A stretch of DNA of 10,364 nt, taken from the NCBI GenBank assembly GCA_049297395.1, contig JBAQUG010000234.1:1-10364 (forward strand). Reading direction: 5' to 3'. The stretch comes from GWF2-50-93 sp049297395 (GTDB lineage Bacteria; Verrucomicrobiota; Lentisphaeria; Victivallales; GWF2-50-93). How positions within the stretch are numbered: position 1 is the stretch's first letter; the number at the start of each line of letters is the position of its first letter. A program made the position numbers and the translations under genes. The notes beneath the pieces were generated by a model. It had not been told where the DNA came from and searched no databases. It saw nothing but the letters and a program-made list of their open reading frames with translations. Shown here piece after piece: positions 5,261 through 10,364 of this stretch.

Positions 5261-6283
5261 ATGAACTTAGGATACATGGACGTTGCCGACAGGATAGAGG
5301 AAATGATCCTTTCCCGGCGCCTGAAGGCTGGAACCCGGCTTCCAGGCAACCGCGAGATGGCCAAGAAATTCGGTGTGACAGCCGTAACAATCCATCGCGG
5401 GCTTGCCCGTCTGAGGAACAAGGGACTGATAAACAGGGCCCCGCGCCGGGGCACGTATGTAAACGGGCTCGGGGTTGGAAATGTCATCGGGGTCATGTAC
5501 GGCGAGTCGCCCCTCGTCTCAAGAAGTCCTTTTGCAAGGCTCATCCTCCATTATATCACGCTGGCCGCAGAGGAGAAAGGGCTTGAGGTCAAGCCGTATT
5601 ATCCATTGAGCGCTAACAAGCCCTACGAACCGCTGTATGAGGCCGAACGGGACATCGACAAGGGACTCCTGCGCTGCATGTGCTTCCTAAACGATTCAGA
5701 AAAAACAGGTGCCTGGAAAAATACGGGAGTAAAGGTTCCCTGCATCCAATTGAATGGTCCCACCTTAGAACAAATAACAAGCATGGGAGCCGGGCACCTG
5801 ATTGAAAAAGGGAGGAGGAACATACTCCTGCTTTCAGCTTTTCCGGTGGCCGGCAGGAAGACCTCCGGAGCAGAGCTTGATACACTAAGAGAAGTTTTTA
5901 AGAGGAAGGGTCTTTCCTCCAAGGGAAGCATGGTGAAAGTCTGCGGACAGCAGCCCTTGGACGGATACGCTGCGGTAAGCAGGATGCTCAGGAAAGGCGA
6001 GAAGTTCGACGCCATCCAGATCAACCACGATCTGCTCGCGACCGGAGTCGTACTCGCCATTCTTGAAGCCAGGCTGGAGATTCCGGAGGATATTGCCATA
6101 GTCAGCCATGCGAACAAGGGCGCGGAAATTCTCAGCCACATCCCTCTCACAACCGTGGAAGTGAACACCGAAGCAATAGCCGCCAACGTCGTTGAAATCG
6201 CATTGGGCATGAAAGGTTCCGCAATGGATGTCCGGACATCATCCCCGGCGAAAGTGCTGCTGAGACAGGGGCTTTCAACGTAG
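5261..6283 (+). CDS. GntR-family regulator with LacI-type sugar-sensing domain
   Basis: A 340-residue repressor-like protein. Residues 5-68 are a GntR winged helix-turn-helix (YMDVADRIEEMIL, then GTRLPGNREMAKKFGVTAVT, then LARLRNKGLINRAPRRGTYV). From about residue 74 (NVIGVMYGE) to the end is a periplasmic-binding-protein-like effector domain of the LacI kind (GAGHLIEKGRRNILLLSAFP, AIQINHDLLATGV, IPEDIAIVSHAN). This GntR/LacI-hybrid architecture, best known from AraR, usually senses a sugar. The ATG at 5261 keeps Tyr5, which aligns with the conserved start of the winged helix; the ATG at 5276 has AGGA 3 nt upstream but would cut it off. The gene precedes the alpha-galactosidase by 37 bp on the same strand. 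It probably represses itself and the operon through the inverted repeat at its promoter until a galactoside or galactose-like ligand binds. The ligand is inferred from context only. Confidence 0.92.
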   Translation: MNLGYMDVADRIEEMILSRRLKAGTRLPGNREMAKKFGVTAVTIHRGLARLRNKGLINRAPRRGTYVNGLGVGNVIGVMYGESPLVSRSPFARLILHYITLAAEEKGLEVKPYYPLSANKPYEPLYEAERDIDKGLLRCMCFLNDSEKTGAWKNTGVKVPCIQLNGPTLEQITSMGAGHLIEKGRRNILLLSAFPVAGRKTSGAELDTLREVFKRKGLSSKGSMVKVCGQQPLDGYAAVSRMLRKGEKFDAIQINHDLLATGVVLAILEARLEIPEDIAIVSHANKGAEILSHIPLTTVEVNTEAIAANVVEIALGMKGSAMDVRTSSPAKVLLRQGLST

Positions 6284-6320
6284 TTCAGGATAACGGAAAT
6301 CAGGAGTACGGAATTTGATA

Positions 6321-8363
6321 ATGAAAAAAGAAATGCAGAGTAAAGACAAATGGGTGGGAAAACACCTGCTGCAAGCCGGACATATCCCTTCCGTAACGGA
6401 TATGGCGGCCCACATCGGCTTACCGTTTACGTTTGTGTACAACGGCATGGCGTCTGGCGAGTTGCTGGACTCCTGGCCAAAGAAAACAGAGAAGATCGAT
6501 CTCGACGGGAAACGGACGCGGCACACCTTGGTCTGGAAAGATCCGAAGACGGGACTGGAGGTTCGCTGCGCAGCCATAGATTACGCCGATTATCCGTCCG
6601 TGGACTGGGTCGTCTATCTAAAGAACACCGGCCTGATTGATACGCCTATATTGGAAAACATCCAGGCCCTGGACGCCTCCTGGCAGCAGGAACCGGTCAG
6701 ACCACTGATTGTCCACCATGCGAAAGGGAGCGATTCAGCTCCTTCAGATTTCGCACCATTGTCCGATACGATTGCACCTGGCGGAGAATTGAAGATGCAT
6801 TCCCATGGCAGCCGCTACGCTAATCGGGGCGGACTCCCATCGATTGAGTCCCTGCCGTTCTTCAACCTGCAGCTGGGCGACCATGGCATGATTGCCGGGC
6901 TTGGCTGGTCAGGAGCCTGGTCCGCCGGATTCGCACGGGATGCAGGGGGAACGGTCAATGTACGGGCGGGGCTGGAACACACGCGACTGCTGCTGCACCC
7001 AGGCGAAGAAATACGCGGTCCAAGAATCGTGATGCTCTTCTGGCAGGGCGACCGTCCGCAGGCCCATAATCTCTGGCGGAGGCTGCTGCTGGAGCATTAC
7101 TCCCCGCGCCCCGGAGGCAAACCATTCACGGGACTGATCGCCGACCTCAACTGGGGCTCCTATATGAACGCCGGGAAGCATGTCGAGGAAATCAACTTCT
7201 GGCACGAGCACGGCCTGCCGATGGAATGTTACTGGGTCGATGCCGGCTGGGCTGACATGAGCCTTGGATGGGAGGCCCACACTTCACACACCGCTCCCGA
7301 TCCTTCGCTGTTCCCCGACGGACTGAAGCCGCTTGCAGATGCCGCACATCGGCGCGGGATGAAATTCCTGTTATGGATGGTGCCGGAGAGCGTCCATCCC
7401 GCCGTGGGTATCGGGAAGGAGCATCCTGAACTGCTGGGTGAACCGTGGAATCCATCGGTCGGAAACATGATCTTCCACGGCCTCGACCACGGCAAGCAGC
7501 AGGCCAACCAGCTGATGATCGATCATTTTTCCAAGCTCGTAGGCGACTTTGACGTGGATGTATTTCGTCAGGACGGCGAAAATCTCTGGCCGGAGGATAC
7601 CGTGCATGACCGCGAGGGCATGAGCCAGATTGGGCATATTGACGGATTCTACAAGTTCTGGGACGGGCTGTTGGAAAAACATCCGGACCTGCTGATCGAC
7701 AATTGCGCGTGCGGCGGCCGAAAAATCGACATCGAGACGATCAGCCGCAGCGTCGCATTGTGGCGCAGCGACTGCCAGGCCTGGGATTTTGACCCGGTCA
7801 CGAACCAGGGGTTCAATTATGGCCTGCTGCAATGGATTCCGCTCTGCGGCGGGGTTGTACTTCCGCACAAGCTCAGCACCTACGCCTTCCGCAGCGCCTA
7901 CAGTCCGGCACTGATCATGAATTGGCCGATGACAGGGAACTGGATTACCGGTGGAGATCGCAGCACGGATCCGAAAGTCAGATGGTCGAATATCGATTTG
8001 GACTTGCTGCGGAAGCTCTTGAAGGAATACCTTTCCATCAGGCCGTATACTTTCGGTGATTTCTATCCGCTGACGCCGTACAGCATCAAGCATTCAGACT
8101 GGCTGGCATGGCAGTTTGACCGTCCTGATCTGGGAGAAGGCATGGTTCAGGCATTCCGCAGGCCAGAATGCCCGGAAACGGTTCAACAATACAGGCTGCA
8201 TGGGCTCGCCCCCGAGGGCATGTACAGCGTAGTTGATCTCGACGATAACAGGCAAAGGGACATGAGCGGACTGGAGCTTATGGAAACCGGACTCGAAGCA
8301 AGCATCTCCAGTCTCCCCGGCGCAAAGGTGATCACCTACAAACTTCATGAAAGGATGATTTAA
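6321..8363 (+). CDS. Alpha-galactosidase-like glycoside hydrolase, GH36 type
   Basis: A 680-residue protein with the GH36/clan GH-D layout: an N-terminal beta-sandwich domain (about 1-265), a TIM-barrel catalytic domain (about 270-570) and a C-terminal beta domain. Visible motifs are ECYWVDAGW (302-310), the likely nucleophile Asp418 in DVFRQDGEN, the DNCACGGR signature at 460-467, and the likely acid/base Asp484 in LWRSD. Classic GH36 enzymes have KWD at the nucleophile, so FRQDG marks a divergent subgroup and the substrate could differ from plain alpha-galactosides. No signal peptide is visible, so it should act in the cytoplasm on imported oligosaccharides. The ATG at 6321 has GGAA 7 nt upstream; a TTG at 6315 with AGGAG 8 nt upstream would add two residues. 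It follows the regulator gene by 37 bp, and its TAA directly abuts the next ATG, so the genes are very likely co-transcribed. Confidence 0.9.
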   Translation: MKKEMQSKDKWVGKHLLQAGHIPSVTDMAAHIGLPFTFVYNGMASGELLDSWPKKTEKIDLDGKRTRHTLVWKDPKTGLEVRCAAIDYADYPSVDWVVYLKNTGLIDTPILENIQALDASWQQEPVRPLIVHHAKGSDSAPSDFAPLSDTIAPGGELKMHSHGSRYANRGGLPSIESLPFFNLQLGDHGMIAGLGWSGAWSAGFARDAGGTVNVRAGLEHTRLLLHPGEEIRGPRIVMLFWQGDRPQAHNLWRRLLLEHYSPRPGGKPFTGLIADLNWGSYMNAGKHVEEINFWHEHGLPMECYWVDAGWADMSLGWEAHTSHTAPDPSLFPDGLKPLADAAHRRGMKFLLWMVPESVHPAVGIGKEHPELLGEPWNPSVGNMIFHGLDHGKQQANQLMIDHFSKLVGDFDVDVFRQDGENLWPEDTVHDREGMSQIGHIDGFYKFWDGLLEKHPDLLIDNCACGGRKIDIETISRSVALWRSDCQAWDFDPVTNQGFNYGLLQWIPLCGGVVLPHKLSTYAFRSAYSPALIMNWPMTGNWITGGDRSTDPKVRWSNIDLDLLRKLLKEYLSIRPYTFGDFYPLTPYSIKHSDWLAWQFDRPDLGEGMVQAFRRPECPETVQQYRLHGLAPEGMYSVVDLDDNRQRDMSGLELMETGLEASISSLPGAKVITYKLHERMI

Positions 8364-9971
8364 ATGAAATCAATTTTCAGACTGTTCCTCTTTTGCGGAC
8401 TATTCCTGCTGACAGAATTTAATGTTCACGCCAATGTCAGAATGCCCGCCATATTCGGTGATCACATGGTGCTTCAGCAGGATGCTGCATTGCCAGTATG
8501 GGGATGGGCCGAGCCGGGAGAGAAAGTGTCTGTCAGGATTGGAAGCCAGCATGCGGATGCCGTCACCGGAGCAGATGGCAAGTGGCGGGTGGAGCTTCCT
8601 GCGATTAAGGAAAATGCCACAGCTCTGACGATGCGGATTGAAGGGCGGAACGTGCTGGAATTCACCGATGTCGTTGTCGGAGATGTGTGGGTCTGTTCCG
8701 GACAGTCCAACATGGGCATACCGCTGCGTTACGCGCACAACGCGGGATCGGAACTTCCGAAAGCCGCAGACGAGCAGCTCCGCCTTTTCCTGGTACCCAT
8801 GATGTGCGCGGCGGATCCGATGGATGACACGAAAGGGCGCTGGGAACTGTGCACGAAGGAGACGGCGGGAGGATTTTCCGCAGTGGGATATTTCTTCGCC
8901 CGCGAACTCCGCAGGGAACTGAAACGCCCCGTCGGCATGATTGGCGCGTATTGGGGCGGAACTGCCGCCCAGGCATGGACCAGCATCGCCGCATTGGAAA
9001 AGCCCCCCGCGTTCACGAAATATGCTGATCAATACAACAGGGCGCTGGAAATCCACAGGAAAGTGACCCCGGAGATGGCTGCGGAATACGAAGCGAAGGT
9101 GAAAAAATGGGATGAGGACTACCGGGCCGCGTTGAAACAGAAACTGGAGCCGCCTAAGACTAGTACCGCCCCTGCACAGCCGGATCCCACCGGCGTGCCG
9201 AACCAGGCCAATGCCCGGCCTGGAACCCCATCGATTGTTTTCAACGGCATGATCGCACCTTTGATACCTTACGCGATAAAAGGCGTGATCTGGTATCAGG
9301 GTGAAGGCAATGCATATTCCGCCTCCGCCGTCGAATACCGCACGCTGTTCCCACGTCTCATCGAAGACTGGCGCGGACGCTGGGGACGGGGTGAATTTCC
9401 ATTCATATTCGTGCAGCTGCCCAATTTCATCATCCCCGGAAATTCACCACAGGACTGGCCAATGCTCCGTGAAGCGCAACTGCGGACATTGTCAATTCCC
9501 AACACCGGCATGGCCGTCACAATCGATATCGGCCACCCGACCGATGTCCATCCCAAAGGCAAACTGGATGTCGGACTGCGACTGGCTTTGGCCGCCAGGA
9601 AAGTCGCCTATGGACAGGATGTCGTCTTTTCAGGTCCGAGCTATGACGCCATGAAAGTTGACGGAAATAAAATCAGGCTGAGTTTTAAAAATATCGGTAG
9701 CGGACTGGTTATGGGCGTCCCTCCATGGACCTGGGACGGAAAAAAACCGGCCAGTCCGGAAAAGCTGACAGGATTCACGATCTCCGGGGCTGATCGGAAA
9801 TGGTTCCCCGCCCAGGCGGATATTGAAGGCGAGACCGTAGTGGTTTCCGCTGAAGATGTCGCCGTTCCGGAGGCCGTCCGCTATGCCTGGGACAGCAATC
9901 CCGCCTGCAACCTATACAATAAAGACGGGCTCCCGGCCTCGCCGTTCAGGACAGACGACTGGGAAAAATAA
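8364..9971 (+). CDS. Exported SGNH esterase, sialate O-acetylesterase family
   Basis: A 535-residue protein of the family that removes acetyl groups from sialic acids and other acetylated sugars or polysaccharides. Residues 1-23 are a signal peptide (hydrophobic FRLFLFCGLFLL, cleavage likely after VHA23), so it should act in the periplasm or outside. A small beta domain (about 25-105) precedes the SGNH core: Ser115 in CSGQSNM, the oxyanion Gly in WGGT (197-200), Asn316 in YQGEGN (311-316), and Asp394/His396 in DVHP. Residues 235-290 are an insert with a charged helix followed by a Pro/Ala-rich linker of low complexity. The start abuts the galactosidase stop with no gap, with AAAGGA 9 nt upstream, which suggests translational coupling. 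In this operon it probably strips acetyl groups so that glycans can be imported or hydrolysed. The true substrate may be an acetylated plant or mucin glycan rather than sialate. Confidence 0.93.
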   Translation: MKSIFRLFLFCGLFLLTEFNVHANVRMPAIFGDHMVLQQDAALPVWGWAEPGEKVSVRIGSQHADAVTGADGKWRVELPAIKENATALTMRIEGRNVLEFTDVVVGDVWVCSGQSNMGIPLRYAHNAGSELPKAADEQLRLFLVPMMCAADPMDDTKGRWELCTKETAGGFSAVGYFFARELRRELKRPVGMIGAYWGGTAAQAWTSIAALEKPPAFTKYADQYNRALEIHRKVTPEMAAEYEAKVKKWDEDYRAALKQKLEPPKTSTAPAQPDPTGVPNQANARPGTPSIVFNGMIAPLIPYAIKGVIWYQGEGNAYSASAVEYRTLFPRLIEDWRGRWGRGEFPFIFVQLPNFIIPGNSPQDWPMLREAQLRTLSIPNTGMAVTIDIGHPTDVHPKGKLDVGLRLALAARKVAYGQDVVFSGPSYDAMKVDGNKIRLSFKNIGSGLVMGVPPWTWDGKKPASPEKLTGFTISGADRKWFPAQADIEGETVVVSAEDVAVPEAVRYAWDSNPACNLYNKDGLPASPFRTDDWEK

Positions 9972-9977
9972 AGGAGG
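9972..9977 (+). promoter_or_regulatory. Strong ribosome binding site of the pseudopilin gene
   Basis: A perfect AGGAGG begins directly after the esterase stop codon and lies 8 nt upstream of the ATG at 9986. It fixes the start of the next gene and suggests it is translated from the same mRNA at a high rate. Confidence 0.8.
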
Positions 9978-9985
9978 ACGAAAAT

Positions 9986-10364
9986 ATGAGAACTGAAAAA
10001 ATCTGGCGGGGATTCACCTTGATTGAATTGCTCATCGTCATTGCGATAATCGCAATCCTGGCGTCTTTGCTCCTGCCGGCGCTGAAAAGGGCAAAGGAAT
10101 CGGCGAAGAGGCTGGAATGCTCCGAGGGTCTTCGCCAAATCGGCATCGCCTCCGCAGCCTACGCAATAGACTATGGCAATCGCTTTCCCCCTGGCTCACA
10201 AAATCCCAACCAATATTTATACGGCACTTACTCCACTGGAAACGGGCTGGGATTCCTGACCCCTGACTACATCAGCCCTGCCGGAATCGTATGCCCCATG
10301 TTCAATCTGCCAAATGCCTTGTCGAACAAACGCGACCGTACCGATTTTGCCAAGGCTGGTTTCG
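9986..10364 (+). CDS. Type II secretion pseudopilin-like protein, C-terminus cut off by window edge
   Basis: 126 codons are visible. The N-terminus is a classic class III prepilin leader, MRTEKIWRG followed by FTLIELLIVIAIIAILASLL. Prepilin peptidase would cut after Gly9, leaving Phe1 and the conserved Glu5. The hydrophobic helix is followed by PALKRAKESAKRLECSEGLR and YAIDYGNRFP, the pattern of the large prepilin-leader protein families of Lentisphaerae, Verrucomicrobia and Planctomycetes. The segment GLGFLTPDYISP followed by VCPMF is also typical of that group. The protein would sit in the inner membrane or in a surface pseudopilus. It follows the esterase by 14 bp with its own AGGAGG and is probably the fourth gene of the operon. 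Its specific role is not known for this group; a link to glycan capture or export is an inference from position. Confidence 0.9.
   Translation, partial: MRTEKIWRGFTLIELLIVIAIIAILASLLLPALKRAKESAKRLECSEGLRQIGIASAAYAIDYGNRFPPGSQNPNQYLYGTYSTGNGLGFLTPDYISPAGIVCPMFNLPNALSNKRDRTDFAKAGF

Noticed and set aside
5623..6210. Open frame of about 195 codons on the minus strand opposite the GntR-type gene
   Set aside because: It is Ser/Leu-rich shadow sequence antisense to the effector domain, without a start signal or motif.
7371..8093. Long open frame of about 240 codons on the minus strand opposite the GH36 gene
   Set aside because: It is antisense to strongly conserved catalytic motifs, has no ribosome binding site and no recognisable domain; it is a by-product of the codon usage of the real gene.
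8400..9056. Open frame of about 218 codons on the minus strand opposite the esterase gene
   Set aside because: It is antisense to the signal peptide and catalytic Ser region of a clear esterase, with no family features of its own.

Overview
The window looks like a chromosomal stretch from a carbohydrate-degrading bacterium of the PVC group, most likely a Lentisphaerae/Victivallales-type or verrucomicrobial organism. This is an inference. It rests on the last gene, a prepilin-leader protein of the much-expanded type found in those phyla, on the mix of an alpha-galactosidase, a sialate O-acetylesterase-like esterase and sugar-type regulators, and on intergenic DNA full of short tandem and REP-like repeats. 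No RNA gene, CRISPR array, insertion sequence or phage module was recognised.

Left part (1-3812, all genes on the minus strand). A LacI-family repressor runs off the left edge. Its promoter is overlapped by a perfect 34-bp palindrome, a strong candidate auto-operator. Upstream of it lies decayed DNA: a 5'-truncated DUF4143-type ATPase gene that keeps only its C-terminal half, and possibly the tail of another reading frame. Next comes an intact gene for a glycyl radical enzyme with the single-Cys/Glu active-site arrangement of the eliminase-type members and a C-terminal radical-Gly motif. Its substrate is unknown and no activating enzyme lies in the window.

Middle (3813-5260). An AraC-family regulator is divergent from the glycyl radical enzyme and probably controls it. 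The shared intergenic region carries two different tandem repeats, a heptamer and an octamer, and the AraC start region carries a direct repeat with 22-bp periodicity. The 339-bp gap after araC has no gene. It holds a weak terminator-like element, a long REP-like hairpin with a GTAA loop, and a good promoter overlapped by an inverted repeat in front of the next gene.

Right part (5261-10364, plus strand). This is a compact operon-like set: a GntR/LacI-hybrid repressor, a cytoplasmic GH36-type alpha-galactosidase, an exported SGNH esterase of the sialate O-acetylesterase family whose start codon directly abuts the galactosidase stop, and a pseudopilin-like protein that runs off the right edge. 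The likely logic is an exported esterase that de-acetylates galactose-containing glycans, intracellular release of galactose, and repression by a regulator that senses a sugar ligand. The pseudopilin could act at the cell surface or in export.

The most notable observations are the orphan glycyl radical enzyme, the lacI palindrome paired with unusual hinge residues in the repressor, the doubled tandem repeats in a regulatory region, and the pseudopilin attached to a glycan-degradation operon.
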